NCBI GenBank assembly: GCA_947625615.1
Contig: CANQPB010000021.1
Coordinates: 1 to 39,353 of the forward strand
DNA from: an uncultured Clostridia bacterium
GTDB taxonomy: Bacteria > Bacillota > Clostridia > Oscillospirales > Ruminococcaceae
DNA: 39,353 bases
Direction: 5' to 3'
Part shown: one piece after another, positions 8,081 through 15,034 of the stretch
How positions within the stretch are numbered: position 1 is the stretch's first letter
Layout: every line of letters starts with the position of its first letter
Notes under the pieces: generated by a model
Told to the model about the DNA's origin: nothing
What the model saw: only the letters and a program-made list of their open reading frames with translations
Database searches by the model: none
Position numbers and translations under genes: made by a program

Positions 8081-8098
8081 AAGGAACATTTGTTCCTT
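8081..8098. promoter_or_regulatory. LexA-like operator dyad
   Basis: The 18-bp sequence AAGGAACATTTGTTCCTT is a perfect inverted repeat (8+8 with TT between). Its core GAAC-N4-GTTC matches the core of the Firmicute LexA (SOS) box, although the outer C/G of the Bacillus consensus are G/C here. It could also be the operator of another regulator or an RNA hairpin. Confidence 0.45.
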
Positions 8099-8140
8099 GT
8101 GCGGATAAAAAATAAACGGACAAAAGGAGCATGAAAGAAA

Positions 8141-8365
8141 TTGGAAGAATTCATTCAGATGGCAGAAAATTACCGGGCCGAGGCGGCAAGGCTTTACGAA
8201 TACCGCCGCAGGCTCGCGTCAGAGATAAAAACCGAGAGAGACCCCGACAGGCTGCATATTCTTGAGGAAAAGAAGGCGGTGGCCGAGGCGGAGAGATATG
8301 AGATAATCGACGACCTGCGGCATATCCGCGACTATATAACGGAGCGCAAAAAACATGGCGGATAA
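8141..8365 (+). CDS. Small helical protein of unknown function
   Basis: This 74-residue protein is charged and almost entirely helical in appearance (long Glu/Arg/Lys runs with regularly spaced Leu, Ile and Tyr), suggesting a coiled coil. I recognise no family. The start appears to be TTG at 8141, with AAAGGAG 11 nt upstream. The ATG at 8131 is in another frame that stops early, and a downstream ATG at 8159 is an alternative. It overlaps the next gene by 11 bp, so the two are probably co-translated. It may be a partner or regulator of the sigma-like protein. Confidence 0.65.
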   Translation: MEEFIQMAENYRAEAARLYEYRRRLASEIKTERDPDRLHILEEKKAVAEAERYEIIDDLRHIRDYITERKKHGG

Positions 8366-8636
8366 ACTGACGGCGGCCGACTATGAGCAGTTTTCGGAAT
8401 GGCAGGCGGGCGGCCTAAAGACCTTTGACGGCGTAAGCCGAAGCGTGATAAGGCGGGCGATGCGCGAATGCCTGACCCCGAGGCAGCGGCTTTTCATCTC
8501 GGAATACTACTTTGAGGGGAAAAATATCCCGACTATAGCTTTTGACCACGGCGTGGCGAAGTCCACCGTTTCAAGGACGATAAAAAGGGGCAAAAGGAGG
8601 CTTGCGGCGGCGCTGAGATTTGCGGTGAGAGGCTGA
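8355..8636 (+). CDS. Sigma-70 region 4-like helix-turn-helix protein
   Basis: This 93-residue protein has a single C-terminal HTH: LTPRQRLFISEYYFEGKNIPTIA followed by HGVAKSTVSRTIKRGKRRL. This pattern is that of sigma-70 region 4. No region 2 is present, so it cannot be a complete sigma factor. Comparable solo proteins occur in Firmicute prophages and conjugative elements, often as positive regulators. The start overlaps the preceding gene. No other mobile-element gene is visible. Confidence 0.75.
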   Translation: MADKLTAADYEQFSEWQAGGLKTFDGVSRSVIRRAMRECLTPRQRLFISEYYFEGKNIPTIAFDHGVAKSTVSRTIKRGKRRLAAALRFAVRG

Positions 8637-8771
8637 GGCGGGACGCGGTATGGGGCGGGAGGGAGGGCGCAGTTTTGCGAAAATTTGTGCTAAGGGAGCG
8701 TCCCGCCGTCCCGAAAGTTTGCACCGGGCGGGTAAATTTTGCATTAAGGGGGCAATCGGGGCTGTTTTGGG
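8637..8771. other. Intergenic region with imperfect direct repeats
   Basis: No gene is seen. GCGGGACGC (8638-8646) and GCGTCCCGC (8698-8706) are inverted repeats separated by about 50 nt. AAATTTGTGCTAAGGG and AAATTTTGCATTAAGGG, about 50 nt apart, are imperfect direct repeats. The function is unknown; the region may hold the end of the sigma-like transcript. Confidence 0.4.
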
Positions 8772-8800
8772 TTGATTTTTTTGAAAAAGTATGGTAAAAT
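8772..8800 (+). promoter_or_regulatory. Promoter of darA-holB-ricT
   Basis: TTGATT (8772-8777) and TAAAAT (8795-8800) are separated by 17 bp. The leader to darA is about 50 nt and carries AGGAGG 8 nt before the ATG. Confidence 0.7.
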
Positions 8801-8858
8801 AGTCACGGAAGCCTATAATCATGAATTTTAATTCCGACAGGGTTAGGAGGGCATAACC

Positions 8859-9176
8859 ATGAAACTGATTTTTGCTGTTATCAACAACGACGACGTTAGA
8901 TTCATCTCCGACGCACTGGTCTCAAAGGACTTTCAGGCGACGCGGCTCAGTTCGACCGGCGGCTTTTTGAAATCGGGCAACACCACCCTTTTGATCTGCA
9001 CCGACGACGACAAGGTCGACGACGCAATCTCGCTGATTCACGCTCACTGCCGCAAGCGCAAGCAGCTTCTGCCTTCTTCCTCTTTGGGCGGAGCGTTCGC
9101 AACCTACCCGGTTGAGATAAACGTCGGCGGGGCAACCGTTTTCGTCACCGACGTCGAGCGCTTCGAAAAATTCTGA
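8859..9176 (+). CDS. darA: Cyclic-di-AMP receptor DarA (PstA), PII-like
   Basis: This 105-residue PII-like trimeric protein binds cyclic-di-AMP in Firmicutes. The family signature F-x-ATRLSSTGGFLKSGNTTLL (roughly residues 27-46) covers the T-x-GGF-x-GN ligand-binding segment. A second stretch, GGATVFVTDVERFEKF, closes the protein. The length is near the usual 109. In Bacillus subtilis the homologue yaaQ lies in tmk-yaaQ-yaaR-holB-yaaT, and the same order without tmk and yaaR is found here. The stop codon overlaps the holB ATG (TGATG). Its downstream output is not known. Confidence 0.95.
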   Translation: MKLIFAVINNDDVRFISDALVSKDFQATRLSSTGGFLKSGNTTLLICTDDDKVDDAISLIHAHCRKRKQLLPSSSLGGAFATYPVEINVGGATVFVTDVERFEKF

Positions 9177-10138
9177 TGACCCTATATTCAAAGGACAATG
9201 CGGTCGGGCTGATTTCAAACATGATCAAAACCGACCGGCTATGCCACGCGTTCATTCTCTGCGGCGAAAGGGGCGTCGGCAAAAAGACGCTCGCGAAACA
9301 GCTTGCAAAGCAAATCCTCTGTGAAAAAAAGAACGGCTCTGCCTGCGGGGCGTGCAATTCCTGCCTAAGCTTTGAGCGCGGGCTTCACCACGATTTTATC
9401 ACCGTCACTCCGTCGGGCAAGCGGGGCTACCTTATGAACGACCTGCGGCCGATAGTCTCCGACGCCTCGGTGTCGCCCGATTTCGGCGAGAAAAAGGTTT
9501 ACTTCATTCCCGGGATAGACACCGCCGTCACCGCCGCGCAGAACGTCCTTCTTAAGATTGTGGAGGAGCCCCCGCCGCACGTCGTATTTATTATGACGGC
9601 GGAATCAAAGGAAAAGGTGCTGCCGACTATACTTTCAAGGACGGTCGCGTTAAACGTCTCCCCCGCCTCGGAGGACGAATGCCTTTCGGCATTAAAAGAG
9701 GCGGGCGCCGAAAAAAGCGCCGCCGAAAAGGCAGTTTCTTTATACGGCGGGAATATAGGCAGATGCCTTGAATATATCTTTGACGAGGGGGCAAAAAAGC
9801 TGCCCGACACCGTTGCGGAAATTTCGGGGTCAATGCTTAAGAGGGACGAATATGCCCTTTTGAATCTGCTTTCGTCTTTGGAAAAGGACAGGGAATTTTG
9901 CTCGGCGGTTCTTAACGAGCTTAAAAACGTCTTTCGGGACGCCGTGGCGGCAAAGCTCGGCGGCGAGCTTTGCTCGCTATGCAGAAGCGAGGCCGCGGAG
10001 ATGTCGAAAAAAATAAGACAGCCCGCCCTTGAGAGCATGTATGACAGCGTCGCCGACGCCGAAAGAAAAATAAACGGAAACGCCTCGGCACAGATAACGC
10101 TTTCAGACCTCTGCGGCAGGCTTTCGATATATCTTTAA
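9176..10138 (+). CDS. holB: DNA polymerase III delta' subunit
   Basis: This 320-residue clamp-loader subunit of the replisome helps load the beta clamp. It has the AAA+ P-loop GERGVGKKT (30-38), a four-cysteine zinc site (Cys49, 57, 60, 63), and the SRT-containing segment LPTILSRTVAL typical of clamp-loader subunits. The first AAA+ domain is followed by a lid and a helical collar. Translation is coupled to darA by a 1-nt overlap, and ricT follows after 20 bp. In some Firmicutes this protein is called DnaX-like; the zinc site and short length fit HolB. Confidence 0.94.
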   Translation: MTLYSKDNAVGLISNMIKTDRLCHAFILCGERGVGKKTLAKQLAKQILCEKKNGSACGACNSCLSFERGLHHDFITVTPSGKRGYLMNDLRPIVSDASVSPDFGEKKVYFIPGIDTAVTAAQNVLLKIVEEPPPHVVFIMTAESKEKVLPTILSRTVALNVSPASEDECLSALKEAGAEKSAAEKAVSLYGGNIGRCLEYIFDEGAKKLPDTVAEISGSMLKRDEYALLNLLSSLEKDREFCSAVLNELKNVFRDAVAAKLGGELCSLCRSEAAEMSKKIRQPALESMYDSVADAERKINGNASAQITLSDLCGRLSIYL

Positions 10139-10158
10139 AAGTTAGGATTGATAGATTT

Positions 10159-11022
10159 ATGACCGAAATAATCGGCGTGCGCTTTAAAAGCGTCGGAAAA
10201 ATATACTACTTCTCCCCCGGCGGACTTGAGATCACCCCGGCAGATAAGGTCATCGTCGAGACGGCAAGAGGGGTGGAATGCGGCGAGGTAGTCTTCGGGA
10301 ACAAACCCGTCGAAGATGACGCCATCGTCGCCCCTTTAAAGAGCGTCATCAGAATCGCGACGGAGGACGACTTCAGGCAGATCGAAAAAAACAGGCTTAA
10401 GGAAAAAGAGGCCTTCGGGATCTGCGAGGAAAAAATAGCGAAGCTGGGGCTTAAAATGAGCCTTGTCGACGTTGAATGCACCTTTGACAACTCGAAGCTG
10501 CTGTTTTATTTCACGGCGGAGAACCGCGTGGATTTCCGCGAGCTTGTAAAGGAGCTCGCCTCGGTGTTCCGCACAAGAATCGAACTGAGGCAGATTGGCG
10601 TGCGCGACGAGGCGAAGATGCTTGGCGGCCTCGGAATCTGCGGACGGCCGTTTTGCTGCTCGAGCTTTTTGGGAGACTTCCAGCCCGTCTCTATAAAAAT
10701 GGCGAAGGAGCAGAGCCTCTCTTTGAACCCGACAAAGATATCCGGCGCGTGCGGCAGGCTTATGTGCTGCTTAAAATATGAGCAGGACGGCTATGAGGAG
10801 CTGTTTAAGATCACCCCGAAGGTGGGCGCCATTGTCGAGACGCCCTCGGGCAAGGGAACGGTCACCGATTCCAACCTGATATCGGGAAAGCTGCACGTAA
10901 AGCTTGAGCAGACCGGCGGCGACGCGGTATTCACCCGCGAGCAGGTAAAGGTGCTTAAGGACACCGTGATGAAGCTCTCCCGCGAGGAACTGAACGCCTT
11001 AAAGGAGCTTGAAAAGAACTGA
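10159..11022 (+). CDS. ricT: PSP1-domain protein RicT (YaaT)
   Basis: This 287-residue protein is the RicT subunit of the RicA-RicF-RicT (Y-) complex, which binds Fe-S clusters and directs RNase Y-dependent mRNA maturation in Bacillus. The PSP1 domain occupies most of residues 60-160. The conserved cysteines are Cys161, 166, 167 and Cys198, 203, 204 (ICGRPFCC and ACGRLMCC), which serve as Fe-S ligands. The C-terminus has a short beta-rich region (GKGTVTDSN). It lies 20 bp after holB, as in Bacillus. The terminator is at 11064-11107. Confidence 0.93.
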   Translation: MTEIIGVRFKSVGKIYYFSPGGLEITPADKVIVETARGVECGEVVFGNKPVEDDAIVAPLKSVIRIATEDDFRQIEKNRLKEKEAFGICEEKIAKLGLKMSLVDVECTFDNSKLLFYFTAENRVDFRELVKELASVFRTRIELRQIGVRDEAKMLGGLGICGRPFCCSSFLGDFQPVSIKMAKEQSLSLNPTKISGACGRLMCCLKYEQDGYEELFKITPKVGAIVETPSGKGTVTDSNLISGKLHVKLEQTGGDAVFTREQVKVLKDTVMKLSREELNALKELEKN

Positions 11023-11063
11023 AAATAGGGCGGCGCCGAGGTGCCGACAAACATGTAAACAAC

Positions 11064-11107
11064 AAAACAGCCATACTCGGAAAACTATCCGGGGTATGGC
11101 TGTTTTA
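11064..11107. terminator. Terminator shared by ricT and the convergent gene
   Basis: AAAACAGCCATAC and GGTATGGCTGTTTT are the arms of a long stem-loop with CGG/CCG extending the stem. Terminal A- and T-runs make it bidirectional. Confidence 0.85.
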
Positions 11108-11122
11108 TATTTCACTGATCTA

Positions 11123-12259
11123 TCAGTCAAGAAAAGCGGCATAGGGTTCAAGCGCCGCTTCTGCGGCTTTTAACTGCTGTGGTATGCGCGCCGCATGTTT
11201 CAATACTTCACCGTATTTTTCAATAAACGCAGGAAAATCCGGCGTATCAAGAGTGAGAAAACCGTTTCCGAGCGCGAAAGGAAGCTCAAACTTTTTGAGA
11301 GCGTCAAATTTCGGGAAGCGAATGACAAGACAGTATCCGTCAAAATTTTCCAAAGCGCCGATTCCGAATGATTTGTGCTTAATAGACGCGCCGTCCCGCA
11401 ACATAGCCCCGGCCTCGGCGATTCCCTCCTGCAGCAGCGACATTTTTTCTTCGGCGGCGGCAAGCCGCCCGGCCAGTTCAATAGCTTTAACCCTGCGCTG
11501 TTGATAAAGCCGCCTGTCTTCCGAGGAAATTTTCTTAGTTTTCACGCCGGTATACAGGCCGTAGGTTTCGGCGCAGTAAATGATGTCGAAAGTCAGGATA
11601 TGAAGCTGCGCGTCCGGGTGCATCTCGGTCTCATGGCCTTCGAATCTGCTTTGATGTATTTCCAGTAAAGCAGGGCATTTGCGGATTTCGTCAACAAGGG
11701 CGTCGCAGAAGCGATAATAAACGTCGAGACGAAAATCCGCATATGTACCCCAATCGTCATAAAACTCGGCGGCGTCGGCCAGATACTGCGCCTCGGTGGT
11801 CTTGCACATATAGTTATTATCCGGGTCATGGAACCAAAGATAGGCCATTGCGGATCGCTGGTCGTTTTTATACAGATGACTGGTGGGGTAGTGCTTTGCC
11901 AGCAATTCGTCGCATGACGCAAGAAACGCCGTAATCTTCCGCTGTCTGACAACAAGATCGCCCCCGTCGTCTGCATAGAGCCGGCGGAACATTTCTCTGA
12001 CTGTTTCGGCCTCGCCGTCTCTCTCCGCCATAACAACAAGGCCGCCGAATGGCTGCATATAGTTGTCTATCATGTTCTTTGTCGCCTTGCAAGCTTTTTT
12101 CAGCATGGAAGCGAAATCGGGAGCATCTATATCAAACGCTTCCTGAAAATCATGGACGGCAAACCACTTGAAGCTTTCGTTTGCTCCGTTCGGCTCATTT
12201 ATCCTCTCAAAGTGAGAAATGTAATTCTCAAAAATAATGTTCAGATTATCTGTGTTCAT
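11123..12259 (-). CDS. Unrecognised 378-residue protein
   Basis: I cannot name a family. Residues roughly 130-200 contain HYPTSHLYKNDQRSAMAYLWF followed by DPDNNYMCKTTEAQ. This reminds me of the N-terminal region of some McrB-type restriction AAA+ proteins, but no AAA+ motif is present. A helical region follows at about 250-300. At about 305-345, IKHKSFGIGALENFDGYCLVI and RFPKFDALKKFELPFAL resemble the small beta-barrel tail of PcrA/UvrD-like proteins. The ribosome site GGAGG is 8 nt before the ATG. Codon use seems less GC-rich than nearby genes. It lies 73 bp after the CAP-dockerin gene, with no terminator between. Confidence 0.7.
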   Translation of the reverse strand: MNTDNLNIIFENYISHFERINEPNGANESFKWFAVHDFQEAFDIDAPDFASMLKKACKATKNMIDNYMQPFGGLVVMAERDGEAETVREMFRRLYADDGGDLVVRQRKITAFLASCDELLAKHYPTSHLYKNDQRSAMAYLWFHDPDNNYMCKTTEAQYLADAAEFYDDWGTYADFRLDVYYRFCDALVDEIRKCPALLEIHQSRFEGHETEMHPDAQLHILTFDIIYCAETYGLYTGVKTKKISSEDRRLYQQRRVKAIELAGRLAAAEEKMSLLQEGIAEAGAMLRDGASIKHKSFGIGALENFDGYCLVIRFPKFDALKKFELPFALGNGFLTLDTPDFPAFIEKYGEVLKHAARIPQQLKAAEAALEPYAAFLD

Positions 12260-12332
12260 TTTTGTGCCTCCGGCATATATTCGGAATTCCGGGCGCAGTC
12301 GGGCAGTCGAGCCGACGAGCCGTCATCTCGGC

Positions 12333-13493
12333 TTATTCCAGCCCGGCAAGAATGCGCTGCATGATTACCCCGTCGGCGACGGTCATCACGCCGTCGGCGT
12401 TGAGATCGGAATACTTGCCCTTGGGCTCGAGGCCGGCGAGGATTCGCTGCATTATTACGCCGTCGCTGACGTTGATGATGCCGTCGGCGTTGATGTCGCC
12501 GTCTTCAACCGCTTTGACGGTGATGAAATAGGAATTGCCGAGGCCGGTGGAGTATTTTGTAGAGGCGAGCCCGACTCCTATATGGCCGCCCGGCTCGTTC
12601 ACCGCGGTGACGTGCGCCATGCCGTCCGAGAGAATTATCACGTCCACCAGCGACCTGTCCTCGGCCAAAGCTTCGGTAAAGTGGATTTTGGGCGTGGTAT
12701 ACTGATATCCCTTATTTTTGATGTAAAGGGAAAATACCGTGGTGTCGCCGATCATCAGCGTGGTTTCGCCCTCGGATATGTAAAGATACCCCTGGAGGCA
12801 TGAATAAGCGGCGGTGATGCTGTAGGTCTCCTGCAGGCCGCCGAGGGTTTTGGCAGGCTCCTCGTTCGCCTTTGCGGCGGAGAAGCACTGCACCCAGCTC
12901 CAGGTGCCGTCGCTGTTTTTAAAGCAGCCTATTCCGACCGAGACGTAATCGGCATTGAGCATATTCGTATTGTGCCCTGAGGAATTTCTCCACCCATTCA
13001 TGACTTCGGCGGGGCTGCGGTATCCTATGGCGATGTTTTCGGCGAAGCTGTGTTTGCCGCTGACCGGCGGGAACGCCGTGAAGCAGCTTGTGCCGTCGGG
13101 GCGGGTGTGGCTGTAGTAAACCGCGCACTCGGCGGCCCTCAGCATGGCCGCTTTTAACAGCTCGCGATCCATCTTAACGGGCTTTCGGCCGTTTGCCTCG
13201 CGGTGGCTGTTCAGAAGGTCAAGTATCTCATACGCCGCGCTGAAATCGCTGTAGCCGGTGATTTTGAGCTTGAACAGGTCGGAATCCTGAAAAGCGTCGC
13301 TGTCGGGGAGCTTTTGCATGGCGATATTATCGGCATATGCCGCAGCGTCGTAATTTTCGGGATAAAGAGGATCGCTGAGAGAATATTCGGGCATATCATC
13401 AGGGGCGGTTGCTATGATATCTGCGGGCATGAAGCCGCCCGTCAGCGTGACGACTATCGCCGCGGCGATTAAAATAACAGCAGCTTTTTTCAT
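12333..13493 (-). CDS. Secreted CAP-domain protein with a type I dockerin
   Basis: This 386-residue protein has a signal peptide (residues about 1-28, MKKAAVILIAAAIVVTLTGG). A CAP/SCP-like domain at about 90-215 includes LNSHREANGRKPVKM, SHTRPDG, FAENIA, and WRNSSGHNTNML. After a beta-rich region, a C-terminal dockerin at 332-386 has two Ca-binding DxNxDG loops (DINADG, DLNADG), each followed by SDGVIMQRILAGLE or the like. Dockerins attach proteins to cohesins in cellulosomes. It is 31 bp after the RpiB-like gene with a good ACGGAGGT site. It probably shares the pectin-product operon. Its enzymatic role is unclear. Confidence 0.9.
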   Translation of the reverse strand: MKKAAVILIAAAIVVTLTGGFMPADIIATAPDDMPEYSLSDPLYPENYDAAAYADNIAMQKLPDSDAFQDSDLFKLKITGYSDFSAAYEILDLLNSHREANGRKPVKMDRELLKAAMLRAAECAVYYSHTRPDGTSCFTAFPPVSGKHSFAENIAIGYRSPAEVMNGWRNSSGHNTNMLNADYVSVGIGCFKNSDGTWSWVQCFSAAKANEEPAKTLGGLQETYSITAAYSCLQGYLYISEGETTLMIGDTTVFSLYIKNKGYQYTTPKIHFTEALAEDRSLVDVIILSDGMAHVTAVNEPGGHIGVGLASTKYSTGLGNSYFITVKAVEDGDINADGIINVSDGVIMQRILAGLEPKGKYSDLNADGVMTVADGVIMQRILAGLE

Positions 13494-13524
13494 ATTTACC
13501 TCCGTTTATGTTTTAAAGATCCGT

Positions 13525-14166
13525 TCAGTCCAAAACCCTGCCGAGGATATAATCCTTAAGAGCGCAGGAGCGGCTGTCGGCGCAAAAGTATTCCTTAAAA
13601 TGCTCGCCCGCGAAGGCACCGCGCAAAAGCTCGGGATCGAGATCGCTTAAAATATCCTCAAGCGGCCTGAACGCCGCGGCGCGAACATTGTCCAAAATCT
13701 TTTTGTTGCGCTGCTCGGGTACGGCGCGCTCGCGGGGATATCCCTGCCCCGACGGCTCGCAGAAAAGCTTTTCGAAGATGTATTCAAGGTTGAGGTCGCC
13801 GCCCCAGCCGAAGCCCTTGGCAAAGGGTATCGCGATGACGTTGCCGTCGTTTATCTGGGCGAAGGTGTAGGCGTCGAGAGGATCCTCGACATGGCCGCAG
13901 ATGACGCCGGGGAAACTGTTGCAGGCGAGCATGGCGCCCTCGCCGGTGCCGCAGCCGGTGATGACATAGTCGGCGGCGCCGCTGTTTAGGAGCACTGCCG
14001 CCAAAATGCCTATCTGAACATAGGTAAGCTGCGCGGCGTCGTCGGGGCCGTACATGCCGTAGTTGCGAACGGTGTGGCCCATCGGCTCTACGACCTTTCT
14101 GAGCGAATTTTCAACGACGGCGTTCTTTGCCGCCTGGCTGTTTTCAGTGATAAGCGCTATCTTCAT
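13525..14166 (-). CDS. RpiB/LacAB-family sugar-acid isomerase, likely DhuI-like
   Basis: This protein of about 213 residues has the RpiB/LacAB fold pattern: N-terminal MKIALITENSQAAKN, central YVITGCGTGEGAMLACNSFPGV and HVEDPLDAYTFAQINDGNVIAI. The family interconverts aldose and ketose phosphates, but one branch, streptococcal DhuI, isomerises the 4-deoxy-5-ketouronate produced by unsaturated uronyl hydrolases. Next to GH105 and a dehydrogenase, the latter role is the most likely (KduI substitute). I chose ATG 14166, where AAGGC lies about 9 nt upstream, over the ATG two codons earlier. The space to the preceding gene is filled by a heptamer array. Confidence 0.8.
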   Translation of the reverse strand: MKIALITENSQAAKNAVVENSLRKVVEPMGHTVRNYGMYGPDDAAQLTYVQIGILAAVLLNSGAADYVITGCGTGEGAMLACNSFPGVICGHVEDPLDAYTFAQINDGNVIAIPFAKGFGWGGDLNLEYIFEKLFCEPSGQGYPRERAVPEQRNKKILDNVRAAAFRPLEDILSDLDPELLRGAFAGEHFKEYFCADSRSCALKDYILGRVLD

Positions 14167-14177
14167 AATCATTCTGC

Positions 14178-14240
14178 CTTTCTGAATTCTTACTTCTGCC
14201 GTCTGTTTTCCGATATCTGATTTCCGGCCTCTGCTTTCTG
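14178..14240 (-). repeat. Array of nine in-phase heptamers filling the SDR-RpiB gap
   Basis: On the minus strand, beginning right after the SDR stop codon, the units are CAGAAAG, CAGAGGC, CGGAAAT, CAGATAT, CGGAAAA, CAGACGG, CAGAAGT, AAGAATT and CAGAAAG. That is 63 nt with no phase break; the consensus is CRGANNN. The array ends 11 nt before the RpiB-like ATG, and its last bases serve as the ribosome binding site. The same heptamer type occurs in the dispersed hairpin-heptamer elements but on the strand opposite to the host gene. Confidence 0.85.
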
Positions 14241-15029
14241 TTAGGGCTGTCTGCCGATATAGGCGAGTATTCCGCCGTCGACGTAAAGGATCTGCCCGTT
14301 GACGAAATCAGAGGCTCGCGAGGCCAAAAACACCGCCGCGCCGTAAAGATCCTGAGGGACGCCCCATCTTCCGGCGGGGGTCTTCGAGATAATAAAGCTG
14401 TCGAACGGGTGGCGGGTGCCGTCGGGCTGAGGCTCCCGAAGGAGCGCGGTCTGGGGCGTGGCGATGTAGCCTGGGCCGATGCCGTTGCACTGAATGTTGT
14501 AGGCTCCGTATTCCGAGGCGATGTTTTTTGTGAGCATCTTAAGCCCGCCCTTTGCCGAGGCATAGGCCGAAACGGTCTCGCGGCCGAGCTCCGACATCAT
14601 CGAGCAGACGTTTATTATCTTTCCGCCGCCACGCTCTATCATGCCGGGAATAACCGCCTTTGAGCAGATAAAGGGCGCGACGAGATCGATATCCACGACC
14701 TCTTTGAAGCTGTCGGCGCTCATCTCGGTCATCGGAATACGCTTGATTATCCCCGCGTTGTTGACCAAAATATCCACCCCGCCGATTTTTTCGAGCATTT
14801 CGCCGACCTGCTTTTCGTCGGTGACGTCGCACAAAAAGCCTTGGGCGGAAATCCCCCTTTCGGAGTAGTCGCAAAGTGCCTTATCCAAATGCTCGCGCGA
14901 GCGGCAGCAAAATGTAATTTTTGCGCCCGCCGAGGCCAAAGCCTCGGCTATAGCAAAGCCTATGCCGTAGGCCGCGCCGGTGACAAGTGCGGTCTTTCCC
15001 TTGAGCGAAAAGAGCTCCGTAACGTCCAT
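14241..15029 (-). CDS. Gluconate 5-dehydrogenase/KduD-like SDR (DhuD role likely)
   Basis: This 262-residue classical SDR has TGAAYGIG near residue 17, NNAG near 90 and the catalytic YASAK. Its C-terminal half (NGIGPGYIATPQTALLRE, HPFDSFI, DFVNGQILYVDGGILAYIG) is the pattern of gluconate 5-dehydrogenases of Bacteroides and Firmicutes. In a pectin context such enzymes reduce the 2,5-diketo-3-deoxygluconate intermediate to KDG, as KduD or DhuD do. Genes are 5 bp apart from GH105, and GAGGT precedes the ATG. The activity on gluconate itself cannot be ruled out. Confidence 0.85.
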   Translation of the reverse strand: MDVTELFSLKGKTALVTGAAYGIGFAIAEALASAGAKITFCCRSREHLDKALCDYSERGISAQGFLCDVTDEKQVGEMLEKIGGVDILVNNAGIIKRIPMTEMSADSFKEVVDIDLVAPFICSKAVIPGMIERGGGKIINVCSMMSELGRETVSAYASAKGGLKMLTKNIASEYGAYNIQCNGIGPGYIATPQTALLREPQPDGTRHPFDSFIISKTPAGRWGVPQDLYGAAVFLASRASDFVNGQILYVDGGILAYIGRQP

Positions 15030-15034
15030 AGTTT

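Noticed and set aside
12237-12803. 188-residue + strand ORF overlapping the CAP-dockerin gene
   Set aside because: It is antisense to the dockerin repeats and has no Shine-Dalgarno sequence or family match.
14178-14240. CRISPR array
   Set aside because: Units are 7 bp with no spacers, and there are no cas genes.
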